From the NCBI GenBank assembly GCA_041390685.1, contig JAWKPL010000001.1:1674001-1738000 (forward strand): DNA of 64,000 nucleotides. The letters run 5' to 3'. A program made the translations under genes and the position numbers. Positions 15,814 through 23,199 of this stretch are shown here, one piece after another (the stretch's first letter is position 1; the number at the start of each line of letters is the position of its first letter). The DNA is from JAIBBD01 sp041390685 (lineage in GTDB: Bacteria > Chloroflexota > Dehalococcoidia > UBA2979). Under the pieces are notes generated by a model, which was not told the origin of the DNA, did no database searches, and was given only the letters and a program-made list of their open reading frames with translations.

Positions 15814-16218
15814 CTATTGCGTCAGCGCGTCCCTGTCCTCCGCCGAGCCGGACACGACGCGCGCCTCGGTCCAGCGGGTGGCCGGACGACGCCAGCCCCA
15901 CCCGTCCTCCTCGCCACGCAGCGAGGAAGCGAGCGGGCCGAACTCCCGACCGGCAGCCGCAAGCCCGAAGTTGACCGCGAACGCCGCCAGCCACGCCGGG
16001 ATGTGCAGGTACGACCAGGGTCGGTCGTGCACGCGCAACGCCGCGATCAGCCCGGGAATGACGTCACGAGGCCGCAGCGCAGGCTCCGATAGCGCCCCCT
16101 GCGCCTCCGCCTCGAACTCGTGCGCTGGCTTGTGCCGCAGGCGGGCGACATACCGCCCGGCAAGGGCCCCCGCGACGCCGGCCGCGACGGCGAACAGGAT
16201 CTTGAACAGGCGTCCCAC
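15814..16218 (-). CDS. hypothetical protein with N-terminal membrane segment
   Basis: About 134 residues starting at a GTG behind a GGAGG Shine-Dalgarno (the upstream TTG at 16257 lacks one). The first 25 residues, GRLFKILFAVAAGVAGALAG, form a membrane segment. Then comes YVARLRHKPAHEFEAEAQGAL, a second hydrophobic patch IPAWLAAFAVNFGLAAAG, and a polar, Arg/Ser/Glu-rich C-terminus. No domain recognised. The ribosome-binding site and position between opposed genes support it as real; the function is unknown. It overlaps in antisense a shorter, unlikely ORF. Confidence 0.5.
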   Translation of the reverse strand: MGRLFKILFAVAAGVAGALAGRYVARLRHKPAHEFEAEAQGALSEPALRPRDVIPGLIAALRVHDRPWSYLHIPAWLAAFAVNFGLAAAGREFGPLASSLRGEEDGWGWRRPATRWTEARVVSGSAEDRDALTQ

Positions 16219-16302
16219 GGTCTGGCCTCCTCGCTTCCACGGTAGGTCGGCTGTCAACTCAACACTCCACGGCGTGTGGACAGAGAAAATTGTGCAGGTG
16301 CG

Positions 16303-16331
16303 TTGACTTGTAAGCCGATCTTTGATTGAAT
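16303..16331 (+). promoter_or_regulatory. promoter of aquaporin-fluC operon
   Basis: TTGACT (16303-16308) and TTGAAT (16326-16331) are separated by 17 nt in a locally AT-rich stretch of an otherwise GC-rich window. The -10 falls on the upstream ATG at 16330, which argues that the downstream ATG at 16375, behind a GGGAG, is the real start. Strength is inferred, not measured. Confidence 0.5.
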
Positions 16332-16374
16332 GCTCCTTACCGAGCAGCAGTTACTGCAGCCTGGGAGTGCGGCG

Positions 16375-17073
16375 ATGGGTGCAGGGTTCGAGCGCAAGCT
16401 GGTCGCTGAGTTCGTCGGGACCTTCGCCCTGATCTTCATGGGCGCGGGTTCCATCATCGTGTTCGGCGGCGGTGCCGCGGACATCGTGGCCATCGCCCTG
16501 GCGCACGGCCTCGCGATCGCCCTGATGGTCTCCGCGCTCGGTCACGTCTCGGGTGGCGTCTTCAACCCGGCCCTCACCGTCGGCTTGTGGGCGACGAGGC
16601 GGCTCGACACTGTGACCACGGGCGCTTACATCGTGGTGCAGCTCGCCGGCGCTGCTGCGGCCGCCCTGGCGCTCAAGGCGCTGTTCCCGGAAGCGCTCGG
16701 CGAGGCCGCGAACTGGGGCACTCCCCTCCTCAGCAGCGAGACTGACTTCACTCAGGGTGTGCTCATCGAGGCGATCCTGACGTTCTTCCTGATGACCGCT
16801 GTCTTCGGGACGGCCCTTGACCCACGCGGCCCGAAGCTGGGTGGCTTCGGCATCGGGTTGGTCATCACCATGGACATCCTCGCGGGCGGCCCGTTGACGG
16901 GCGCCGCGATGAACCCGGCGCGCACCTTCGGCCCGGCCGTCGTCAACGGCATCTGGGACGAGCATCTCGTCTACTGGATCGGCCCCATCATCGGCGCGGT
17001 GGTCGCTGCGCTGCTCTACCACTACCTCTTCCTCGACCGTGATGCCGAGGATGACAGGGCGACGGCGGGCTAG
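16375..17073 (+). CDS. aquaporin/MIP-family channel
   Basis: 232 residues, six transmembrane helices and both NPA half-helices: GGVFNPALTVG and GAAMNPARTFGPAVV. The family conducts water, glycerol or other small neutral solutes. The first NPA is preceded by SGGVFNPA where classical aquaporins have SGGHxNPA, so a conserved His is replaced by Val; ALGHVSGG lies before it. The C-terminal region YWIGPIIGAVVAALLYHYL is typical. The start at 16375 is chosen from the promoter position; 16330 gives 15 extra residues. It is separated by four nt from fluC, so water and fluoride channels are co-transcribed. Confidence 0.88.
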   Translation: MGAGFERKLVAEFVGTFALIFMGAGSIIVFGGGAADIVAIALAHGLAIALMVSALGHVSGGVFNPALTVGLWATRRLDTVTTGAYIVVQLAGAAAAALALKALFPEALGEAANWGTPLLSSETDFTQGVLIEAILTFFLMTAVFGTALDPRGPKLGGFGIGLVITMDILAGGPLTGAAMNPARTFGPAVVNGIWDEHLVYWIGPIIGAVVAALLYHYLFLDRDAEDDRATAG

Positions 17074-17077
17074 CGAG

Positions 17078-17455
17078 ATGCAGACGACGCTTGCGGTTGC
17101 CGCGGGAGGGGCGCTGGGCTCGGTCGCGCGCTACGGCGTGACCCACTGGGTCACCGGCGCGCTCGGCCCGAATCTCTGGGGCACGTTCCTTGTGAACGTG
17201 ACGGGCGCCTTCGCCCTCGGCCTGCTCGTCGGATTGACTGAGGCGCGTGCCTCCCTGGATCCGGTCGTGCGCGCTGGACTTGCCGTGGGGGTGCTCGGTG
17301 GCTACACGACGTTCTCGACGCTGATGTACGAGTCAGTCCGCGAGATGGAGAACCGTGCACTCTGGCAGTCCGCGCTCAACCTGAGCGGCAGCGTCGCTAT
17401 CGGGCTCCTGGCCGTAGCCGCGGGCCTCGTCGCGGGACGGTCGGTCGGTGCATGA
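17078..17455 (+). CDS. crcB: fluoride exporter FluC/CrcB
   Basis: 125 residues with four hydrophobic helices. Signature motifs are AAGGALGSVARYG, GTFLVNVTGAFALGL, GVLGGYTTFSTLMYESV (the GGxTTFSTF box) and a final helix VAIGLLAVAAGLVAG. Dual-topology dimers of this protein form the fluoride channel that protects cells from HF entering by acid trapping. ATG at 17078 is four nt after the aquaporin stop. No guanidine-style crcB riboswitch is visible upstream because the gene shares the aquaporin promoter. A strong terminator follows. Confidence 0.92.
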   Translation: MQTTLAVAAGGALGSVARYGVTHWVTGALGPNLWGTFLVNVTGAFALGLLVGLTEARASLDPVVRAGLAVGVLGGYTTFSTLMYESVREMENRALWQSALNLSGSVAIGLLAVAAGLVAGRSVGA

Positions 17456-17557
17456 AAGGGATTCACGAGTAACACGACGCCGGCGCCTGAGAGGCGCGCG
17501 TCTTCCACAGACGCCAGCATCTGCCGATAACCCCCGCCGCACGGCAGATGTTGGCTA

Positions 17558-17584
17558 GAGAGCGGGCCCCAAGGGCCCGCTCTC
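17558..17584. terminator. bidirectional hairpin terminator
   Basis: A 12-bp perfect inverted repeat GAGAGCGGGCCC / GGGCCCGCTCTC with loop CAA, between the convergent fluC and dut genes. The plus strand continues with GCTTTG, the minus strand with TAGCC; a weak T run suggests mainly plus-strand use. Confidence 0.75.
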
Positions 17585-17616
17585 GCTTTGTCCTCACAGC
17601 CGCGTAGCGGGCCGGC

Positions 17617-18060
17617 TCAGCTCCGTCCCGTAGACCCGTGCCCGCCTGTCCCTCGGGAGGTGGCATCGAGGTGTTCAACCACCGTCCACGCCACGTCCGC
17701 CAGCCTCGCGATGACCAGCTGCGCGACGCGATCCCCATGGCGCACGACGTACGTGCCGGTAGCGGCGAGGCAGTACATCGTGACGAACAGCTCGCCGCGG
17801 TAGTCCGCGTCGATCGTCCCGAACGCGCTCATGACTCCCTTGGCCGACAGCCCGGATCGAGGGCGTATCTGGACGTCTGTGCCGTGCGGCGACGCGATCG
17901 CCACGCCCGTCGGGACGAGCACCGGTACCGGGCCGACCTCAATCGTGCCGCCGTCGAGGCAGGCGTGCAGGTCGAAGCCACTCGCGAGGTCGCTGTGCCG
18001 CGCGGGCAACCGCGCGCCTGGCCGGAGGAGCATCACCTGGAGTTGGAGCGCCTCGTCCAT
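17617..18060 (-). CDS. dut: dUTP diphosphatase
   Basis: 147-residue trimeric dUTPase that hydrolyses dUTP to dUMP and PPi, keeping uracil out of DNA. All five motifs are visible: GFDLHACLDG, IRPRSGLSAKG, GTIDADYRGELFV (uracil-binding hairpin with the catalytic Asp in IDADYRG), GDRVAQLVI, and the C-terminal P-loop-like RGTGGHGSTG. In the last, the usual aromatic of GGFGSTG is replaced by His, which may affect lid closure. It lies 73 nt downstream of the polyferredoxin gene but is separated from it by a hairpin. Confidence 0.93.
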   Translation of the reverse strand: MDEALQLQVMLLRPGARLPARHSDLASGFDLHACLDGGTIEVGPVPVLVPTGVAIASPHGTDVQIRPRSGLSAKGVMSAFGTIDADYRGELFVTMYCLAATGTYVVRHGDRVAQLVIARLADVAWTVVEHLDATSRGTGGHGSTGRS

Positions 18061-18082
18061 CAGTCGTCCGTGGGCAGCAGAA

Positions 18083-18101
18083 AGCCCGCGGTGCGCGGGC
18101 T
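18083..18101 (-). terminator. hairpin terminator after polyferredoxin gene
   Basis: AGCCCGCG / CGCGGGCT, 8 bp with a 3-nt loop, read on the minus strand and followed by TTTC. It lies between the polyferredoxin gene and dut and may be a modest terminator or an attenuator, since dut starts only 22 nt later. Confidence 0.5.
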
Positions 18102-18133
18102 CCTGGTCCGTTGCACGCGTGATTCGGGAGTCG

Positions 18134-18673
18134 CTAGGCCTCGGTGGCCTGCCGCTCGCGCGCGCGCTGCAGCCCGCGCCCCTTCTTCGGCGTCAGGATC
18201 TCCACCGGGAAGATCTTGCGCTTCAGCATCTCGCGCGGTGGGTCGATGTAGATAGCGGACCACCCGCAGGCATTCTCGCACAGGCGGCAGCCCGTGCACT
18301 TCCGCGGGTCCACGGTCGCCATGCCGTAGAAGTCCTTGTTGTGCGGCGAGTCCTGTAGCGACAGGGCGTCGAATGGGCAGATGTTGATGCACAGCTCGCA
18401 GCCCGAGCCGATGCAGTTCTCTTCGATGGTCTTCGCGACGGGCGCCTGCGCCCGCGGGAACGTCCGGCAAATGTCGCCCATGTCATCGAGGATCGCCTCG
18501 GGTGGGCATACGACGCCGCATGCTCCGCAGTCGATGCACAGATCCGGGTCGATCATATGCAACTGGTCGCGGGCGCCCGTAATAGCGCTCGTTGGGCAAC
18601 GCTTCACGCATGCCGTACAGCCGATGCAGGTCTCGATGATCTTGTACGCCAACTGCTCACCCCTGTCAGGCAT
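18134..18673 (-). CDS. multi-cluster (4x[4Fe-4S]) ferredoxin
   Basis: About 179 residues with four cysteine clusters: ETCIGCTACVKRCP, LCIDCGACGVVCP, CIGSGCELCINICP and KCTGCRLCENACG, the third with an extra residue in the CX2C spacing. It resembles ferredoxin subunits of RnfB or heterodisulfide-reductase-type electron-transfer proteins and lone polyferredoxins. A C-terminal basic tail (KKGRGLQRARER) is present. It starts at an ATG 18673, with ATG 18703 as alternative. The neighbouring gene is dut, with no redox operon around, so the partner is unknown. Cytoplasmic; no signal peptide. Confidence 0.82.
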   Translation of the reverse strand: MPDRGEQLAYKIIETCIGCTACVKRCPTSAITGARDQLHMIDPDLCIDCGACGVVCPPEAILDDMGDICRTFPRAQAPVAKTIEENCIGSGCELCINICPFDALSLQDSPHNKDFYGMATVDPRKCTGCRLCENACGWSAIYIDPPREMLKRKIFPVEILTPKKGRGLQRARERQATEA

Positions 18674-18912
18674 CGGGCGGCCTGTCGCGCTCGACTCTAA
18701 CACTGCCCCAGATCGGCATCAACAGACACGGCCGAAGCTATTCGGGAACAGTCTACTGCGGAAACGCGTGGCTGACGACCCGCACCTCGAGGTGGCCGGA
18801 CGACGGGCAGGTACGTCGTCGGGAGGTGAGGCCGTCGAGCCGTCGGATCCCCGAAGGCCGGCGAGGGCGCACACGAGAAACCTGCTTGCGGGCGTGCCGG
18901 AGAACGCAAAAG

Positions 18913-18941
18913 CAGGGAGCCCGCCTGAGGCGGGCTCCCTG
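18913..18941 (-). terminator. hairpin terminator of surface protein gene
   Basis: 13-bp perfect stem CAGGGAGCCCGCC / GGCGGGCTCCCTG with a TGA loop; on the minus strand it is followed by CTTTTGC. It lies 23 nt past the stop of the 101-residue surface protein. The remaining 18674-18912 stretch has no gene that I can support. Confidence 0.7.
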
Positions 18942-18963
18942 TCGCACTGACGTGCGGTAGTGA

Positions 18964-19266
18964 CTAGCTGCGGCGGGTGCTGAGCACCCGGCCACCGGCG
19001 ACGACGCCGACGGCGAGCACGACGAGCACAGCGGCCACGGCCAGGCTGCCCGACTGGTCGATCAGGCCGGCGTTACCGGTCTTCGGCGCGCTCGGGCTGG
19101 CGGCGGCAGTAGCGGTGCGGGTCGCCGTCGCGGTCGCCTGCGCAACCACGCCGGTCGACGGGCCAGCGGTGCTGGCGTCGTACGCCAGCAGAGCCGCCGG
19201 CGCGAGCGCCGCAACGAGGCCCACGATCACGGCGGCAACACGCAGCCGCATGGGCGTCCTCTTCAT
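18964..19266 (-). CDS. small PxTG-anchored surface protein
   Basis: 100 residues. The signal peptide is RLRVAAVIVGLVAALAPAALLA. A short TATATRTATAA-type spacer follows, then the sorting-signal-like APKTG, a hydrophobic helix LAVAAVLVVLAVGVVAGG and a final STRRS. This is the LPxTG-like layout (pentapeptide, TM helix, basic tail) of sortase substrates, although the first residue is A rather than L. A perfect AGGAGGAGG precedes the start. It is a paralogue of the next gene. No sortase lies in the window, so anchoring by sortase is inferred from layout. Confidence 0.72.
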   Translation of the reverse strand: MKRTPMRLRVAAVIVGLVAALAPAALLAYDASTAGPSTGVVAQATATATRTATAAASPSAPKTGNAGLIDQSGSLAVAAVLVVLAVGVVAGGRVLSTRRS

Positions 19267-19329
19267 CAAACGATCCTCCTCCTGAACTTTCGACTCAGTG
19301 CTATTCGGGATCTTTCCCGAGTACGGGCG

Positions 19330-19356
19330 ATATTACAGCGTCGATCGACTTACCAA
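19330..19356 (-). promoter_or_regulatory. candidate promoter of small surface protein
   Basis: On the minus strand TTGGTA (19356-19351) and TAATAT (19335-19330) are 15 nt apart, upstream of the surface protein gene at 19266. A short inverted repeat CGGGA-tctt-TCCCG sits further downstream in the leader. The spacing is shorter than the usual 17, so the call is weak. Confidence 0.3.
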
Positions 19357-19424
19357 CAGTGCGGCAAGCGAAGAATTTCACATACGGCTGTGAAGCCCGC
19401 ATCGCATTCCTCGCGCACCACCCG

Positions 19425-19931
19425 TCAGGACCGTCGACGCGCCCCCGTCAGCGCCCGGCCGCCGAGGGTCATCATGACCGCGATGCCGAGCAGCGCGGCC
19501 ATACCAGCGACGCTCGCGCCGGTGCCAGCATCGCCGCCGCTACCGGTGCGCGGCGGCATCGGGCTCGCGGTACGCGTGGCCGTGGCGGTCGGGGTGACCG
19601 TCCGCGTGACGGTCGCCGTTACGGTCGGCGTGGCCGTGCGGGTCGCCGTCGCTGTCGCGGTCGCCGTCCGTGTCGCGGTGGCCGTGGCCGTCGCGGTCTG
19701 CGTGGCGGTGGCGGTGGCCGTGGCGGTCATCGTTGCAGTGGCCGTGGGCGTCGCCGTCGTCGTCGGGGTGGTCGTGGTCGTCGGGGTGGCCGTTGCTGTG
19801 GGTGTCGATGTCGATGTGGGTGTCGGCGTTGGGGTCGTGGTCTGTGCGAGCAGTGCTGCTGGCGCCAGAGCCGCGATCAGTGCGCCGACGGCAACGGCCG
19901 TCCGTACGCCAAGCGATTTCCGTATCCTCAA
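19425..19931 (-). CDS. Thr/Ala-rich PxTG-anchored surface protein
   Basis: About 168 residues. Signal segment RTAVAVGALIAALAPAALLA is nearly identical to the paralogue next door. A stalk of about 95 residues composed of Thr, Pro and Ala repeats (TATATATRT units) follows. The anchor is PPRTG, then a 20-residue hydrophobic helix and basic GARRRS end. Such Thr-rich stalks are often O-glycosylated spacers. I prefer a TTG start at 19931, six nt from an AGGAGG; the ATG at 19937 is directly against the AGGAGG and the ATG at 19994 is far from it. Confidence 0.7.
   Translation of the reverse strand: MRIRKSLGVRTAVAVGALIAALAPAALLAQTTTPTPTPTSTSTPTATATPTTTTTPTTTATPTATATMTATATATATQTATATATATRTATATATATRTATPTVTATVTRTVTPTATATRTASPMPPRTGSGGDAGTGASVAGMAALLGIAVMMTLGGRALTGARRRS
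19560..19841. repeat. low-complexity Thr/Pro/Ala-encoding repeat tract
   Basis: About 280 nt of degenerate hexanucleotide repeats (GTCGCCGTG, GTGGCGGTG and similar on the plus strand) inside the surface protein gene, encoding the alternating Thr-Ala/Pro stalk. It is not a tandem microsatellite with a strict unit, but it could slip during replication or mis-assemble. Confidence 0.75.
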
Positions 19932-20121
19932 TGTCATCCTCCTGGTTCGCAGGGATAGTGCCCACGGGCGGGCGCCCCCGGGCCGAGCCAACATGCTGTT
20001 CGCGTCCCCGCATCGAGGACGTAACGGAGGTCGAGGAAGTGATTACGAAACCACGAACGGATCGCGCTGGTCGCATTCGCATGGCCGTGCGCTGCGTAAT
20101 CGCCGGCGTCTGGAGGATGCG

Positions 20122-20510
20122 ATGGATGACTCGCTCGTCAGCGCGCAGTACTGCTACCTGACCACCACCGGTCGCGTCTCCGGCCGGCCCACACCATCGA
20201 GATCTGGTTCGCGCTCAGCGGCGCGACGCTGTACGTGATGGCGGGCGACCGCGACCGCACGGACTGGGTGCGGAACCTGCTTCGCACACCCGAGGTCGGC
20301 ATCCGCATCGCCGACCGCGAATTCCGGGGCCGTGCCGCCGTCCTCGATGCCTCATCCGAGGAGGACGCACAGGCCCGCGGTCTCCTCCTCGACAAGTATC
20401 GGCCCGGCTACTCCGGCGACCTCTCGGGTTGGGAGCGCGACGGGCTGCCGGTCGCCGTGCGCATCGAGGAGATCGCCTCCCCCGGCGGCGAGTCTGCCTA
20501 TCCCCCGTAG
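20122..20510 (+). pseudogene. PNPOx/deazaflavin-type oxidoreductase, one-base frameshift
   Basis: The ATG at 20122 gives MDDSLVSAQYCYLTTTGRVSGRP and then derails at 20188-20190, where the run is CCC. If it were CCCC, the frame continues HTIEIWFALSGATLYVMAGDRDRTDWV and runs to the stop at 20510, giving about 129 residues. That is the usual size and sequence of the nitroreductase/deazaflavin (PNPOx-like) family (TTTGRxSGRPHTIEIWF is diagnostic). The only disruption is this single-base deletion in a C-run, which looks like a sequencing or assembly error as readily as a mutation. The 3' end overlaps the flavin reductase's by 13 nt. Confidence 0.72.
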
Positions 20511-20987
20511 TTGAGGTTCAGCTCCTTCAGCGTCAGCATCTGAGGCTCATCGACCTGCTGCCCAACGTCCGTCACCTCGACGACCACCACCGCGTGGTCG
20601 CCCGTCTCCACGGTGTCCACGAGGCGCAACTCTGCCCAACCGTGCGCCTGGTCGAGGACGATCGCCCCCGGCGGTCCGCGAGAACGGGATCCGCGACCCC
20701 TTCACCACGAACGCGTCTCCCTCGATCGGTGCATCCCCGAAGAAGGCGAACGCCAGGTCACCCTGGCCGCTGCCGAGGAAGGACAGCCCGAGCTTCCCGC
20801 CCGCCTTCACCTGCGCGAACGTCTTGCTGTCCTTCTTCACGCCCAGGGCGAGCAGCGGCGGTTCGAACGACATCTGCGAGACCCAGTTGATGGTCCCAGC
20901 GCCCACGTCGGAGCCGCCGTCCGCCGTCAGCACGAAGAGCCCGTACGGGATCATTCGCAGCACCGTCTTGCGCGCGTCCGTGTCCAT
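20498..20987 (-). pseudogene. flavin reductase-like protein, one-base frameshift
   Basis: Starting ATG at 20987, behind a GAGGAGG, the protein reads MDTDARKTVLRMIPYGLFVL, FEPPLLALGVKKDSKT and LGLSFLGSGQGD, a flavin reductase/FMN-binding split barrel. At the five-C run 20665-20669 (GGGGG on this strand) the frame changes. In the other frame the reading is AIVLDQAHGWAELRLVDTVE, DHAVVVVEVTDVG and LKELNLNYGG, ending at TAG 20498, exactly how such proteins end. One surplus base in the run explains it; the corrected length is about 162 residues. It is convergent with the other damaged gene. Either both are sequencing artefacts or both are broken. Confidence 0.72.
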
Positions 20988-21093
20988 CCGTCGCCTCCTC
21001 GTCCGCTTCGCGGCGCAGTATACGGCCGCCTCGCGGCCCTCGACGCCTGTACCATGCCCCCGAGGTCGCATCTCACCCACGAAAGGCGCCGCC

Positions 21094-22773
21094 ATGCCAT
21101 CCCGCGTCTACGAGATCGCCAGCGAGTACGTCGACCGCGCCGCCGCGCTGCATCCCCTCGGCGCGACGCACATGGGCGTCGCCGGGCACGACCACGAGAT
21201 GACCGACTACTCGCCGCAGGGCGAGGACGAGCGCGCCGCCTTTGAGCGCGAGATGCTCGCTGCCCTCGAGGCCGCGCCCCTCGAAGGCGAGCGTGACCGC
21301 ATCGCCCGCGAGGCGATGGCCGAGCGGCTGCGCCTGCACCTCGAGATGCACGAGGCCGGCGAGCAGTACCAGTCGCTCAACATCCTCTTCAGCCCATTCC
21401 AGGATGTCCGCCAGTGCTTCGACCTCATGCCGCGCGACACCGAGGAGCACTGGCACAACATCGCCGCGCGTCTGCGCCTCGTCCCGTTCGGCCTGCAGAC
21501 CTACCGTCGCACGCTCGAGGAAGGCGCCCGAGTCGGGATGCCGTCCACGCGCCGCCAGACCGAAGGCTGCGTCGAGCAGGCGGCCGCCTGGAGCGGAGGG
21601 CACGAGGGCGTGCCTCCATTCTTCGACTCACTGCTCGAGGCTTATGACGCCTCGCCCGTCACCAGCGAGGCCCTTCGCCGCGACGTCGAGGAAGGCGCGC
21701 GCCTCGCCGCCGGCGCCTACGCCGAGATGGGCCGCTTCCTGGCTGACGAGTATCTTCCACACACCGAACAGCGTGACGCCGTCGGCCCGGAGCGCTACTC
21801 GCGTTCTGCCCGCAGCTATAACGGGGTCGAACTCGACCTCGACGAGACGTACCGCTGGGGCTGGGACGAGCTGCACCGCATCGAGGCGGAGATCCTCGCG
21901 ACCTGCGAGCGCATCCTCCCCGACGGCTCCGTGGAGGACGTGCAGCGCCTCCTCGAGGAGGATCCGGCGCGCGCCATCGAGGGCGTCGACGCGTTCCAGC
22001 GCTGGATGCAGGCCCTCCACGAACGCACCATCGCCGAACTCGACGGCGTCCACTTCGACATCGTCGAGCCCGTGAAGCGCCTCGAGGCGATGATCGCGCC
22101 CGCGGGTGGCGCGCTCGCGATGTACTACACCGGCCCCTCCGAGGACTTCAGCCGCCCCGGCCGTACCTGGTACCCGACCGGCGGCAAGACCCGCTTCCCC
22201 CTCTGGGGCGAAGTCTCGATCGCCTATCACGAGGGCGTCCCCGGTCATCACCTCCAGATCGGCCACGTCACCTATCTCTCCGACCGCCTGTCCAGGTGGC
22301 AGCGCCTCCTCGGCACGACGTCCGGCTACGCGGAAGGCTGGGCCCTCTACGCCGAGCGCCTGATGGCGGAGCTCGGCTACCTCGAGAACCCCGACTACTA
22401 CCTCGGTATGCTGCGCGGCCAGGCGCTCCGCGCCGCCCGTGTGGTGGTCGATATCGGCCTGCACCTCGATCAGTCCATCCCGCAGGGGGAGCGCTACCAC
22501 CCGGGTGAGCGCTGGACTCCCGAGCTCGCACACGAGTTCCTACTCCAGCGCACCTACTTTCCCGAGAACTTCCTCGCCTCCGAGGTCACGCGATACCTCG
22601 GCATGCCCGGCCAGGCGATCAGCTACAAAGTCGGCGAACGCGCCTGGTTCCAGGCACGGGAGGCCGCTAGCCGCCGCGGCGGCGCCGCGTTCGATCTCAA
22701 GGCATTCCATATGCGGGCCTTCGACCTCGGCCCGATGGGCCTCGACCAGATGCGTCGCGAACTGGGGGCCTGA
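21094..22773 (+). CDS. DUF885 family hydrolase
   Basis: 559 residues of the DUF885 family, predicted metalloproteases of the peptidase-like type. The zinc motif appears as SIAYHEGVPGHHLQ (HEXXH-like with a second HH); upstream is GGKTRFPLWGEVS; downstream are AEGWALYAERLM and the helical C-terminal region. No signal peptide is seen, so it is probably cytoplasmic. The ATG at 21094 begins MPSRVYEIASEYVDRAAAL; longer upstream frames overlap the flavin reductase. No substrate is known for this family. Codon use matches its neighbours. Confidence 0.85.
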   Translation: MPSRVYEIASEYVDRAAALHPLGATHMGVAGHDHEMTDYSPQGEDERAAFEREMLAALEAAPLEGERDRIAREAMAERLRLHLEMHEAGEQYQSLNILFSPFQDVRQCFDLMPRDTEEHWHNIAARLRLVPFGLQTYRRTLEEGARVGMPSTRRQTEGCVEQAAAWSGGHEGVPPFFDSLLEAYDASPVTSEALRRDVEEGARLAAGAYAEMGRFLADEYLPHTEQRDAVGPERYSRSARSYNGVELDLDETYRWGWDELHRIEAEILATCERILPDGSVEDVQRLLEEDPARAIEGVDAFQRWMQALHERTIAELDGVHFDIVEPVKRLEAMIAPAGGALAMYYTGPSEDFSRPGRTWYPTGGKTRFPLWGEVSIAYHEGVPGHHLQIGHVTYLSDRLSRWQRLLGTTSGYAEGWALYAERLMAELGYLENPDYYLGMLRGQALRAARVVVDIGLHLDQSIPQGERYHPGERWTPELAHEFLLQRTYFPENFLASEVTRYLGMPGQAISYKVGERAWFQAREAASRRGGAAFDLKAFHMRAFDLGPMGLDQMRRELGA

Positions 22774-22799
22774 CTCGCGCGAACGTGTCGGTCGGAGGG

Positions 22800-23174
22800 C
22801 TACCCGGGCGCGTCTTCCGATCCGGCCGGGCCGGCATCCTCAAGCAGTTGCGCCTGCGCGTGGAGCTGTTTCTCGAACAGGGCGCGCGCCGCGTCGAGCA
22901 GCAGATAGAGCTCCGGGTCTCGGACCTCGTAGCGAACACTGGTCCCCTCACGGCGCGCTACGACAAGCGCATGGCTGCGCAGCACCGAGAGGTGTTGCGA
23001 GGTCGTGGCCGCGCCAATCTCGAGCGCCTGTTGTAGATCGCCCACTGTCATCGTGGTCTGCTCCCGCAGCAGCTCGAGGATGCGGATTCGCGTCGGGTGC
23101 CCGAGCGCCCGGAACAGGTCAGCTTTGAAGTCCTGCAGTGTCGCCACGAGGGGATCGTATCCCCTATTATGCAT
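22800..23174 (-). CDS. ArsR-family regulator divergent from SulP
   Basis: 124 residues with the ArsR winged helix: FKADLFRALGHPTRIRILELL, MTVGDLQQALEIGAATTSQHLSVLRSHALV, REGTSVRYEVRDPE. It contains no Cys, so it does not sense arsenic or heavy metals through thiols. It is transcribed divergently from the SulP transporter with about 25 nt between the start codons, which contain a perfect 18-nt palindrome, so it probably represses both itself and the transporter. The ATG at 23174 would be almost leaderless; a GTG at 23147 is an alternative start. Confidence 0.85.
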   Translation of the reverse strand: MHNRGYDPLVATLQDFKADLFRALGHPTRIRILELLREQTTMTVGDLQQALEIGAATTSQHLSVLRSHALVVARREGTSVRYEVRDPELYLLLDAARALFEKQLHAQAQLLEDAGPAGSEDAPG

Positions 23175-23179
23175 TCGAA

Positions 23180-23197
23180 CATTCTAATATTAGAATG
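23180..23197. promoter_or_regulatory. ArsR-type operator, perfect 18-bp palindrome
   Basis: CATTCTAAT / ATTAGAATG is a perfect dyad between the divergent ArsR and SulP starts. Its centre contains TAATAT, a likely -10 hexamer, so repressor bound here would block RNA polymerase. A GCATTC copy at 23171-23176 lies next to it. The AT-rich stretch contrasts with the surrounding high GC. Another dyad, GGGGAT-CGT-ATCCCC (23150-23164), flanks it. Confidence 0.7.
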
Positions 23198-23199
23198 CA

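Noticed and set aside
15653..15994. 113-codon minus frame
   Set aside because: Overlaps the 15814-16218 ORF, which has a Shine-Dalgarno and a membrane segment; this frame is Arg/Gly/Ser-rich with no start signal.
17039..17077. Longer start for CrcB at 17039
   Set aside because: It overlaps the aquaporin C-terminus; ATG 17078 gives the family-typical N-terminus.
18697..18909. Short minus frame between ferredoxin and surface protein genes
   Set aside because: Pro/Arg-rich composition, no ribosome-binding site, followed by the terminator of another gene.
19560..19841. Possible CRISPR or tandem repeat array
   Set aside because: The repeat is a degenerate hexanucleotide tract in a coding frame for a Thr/Ala stalk, with no spacers or regular unit.
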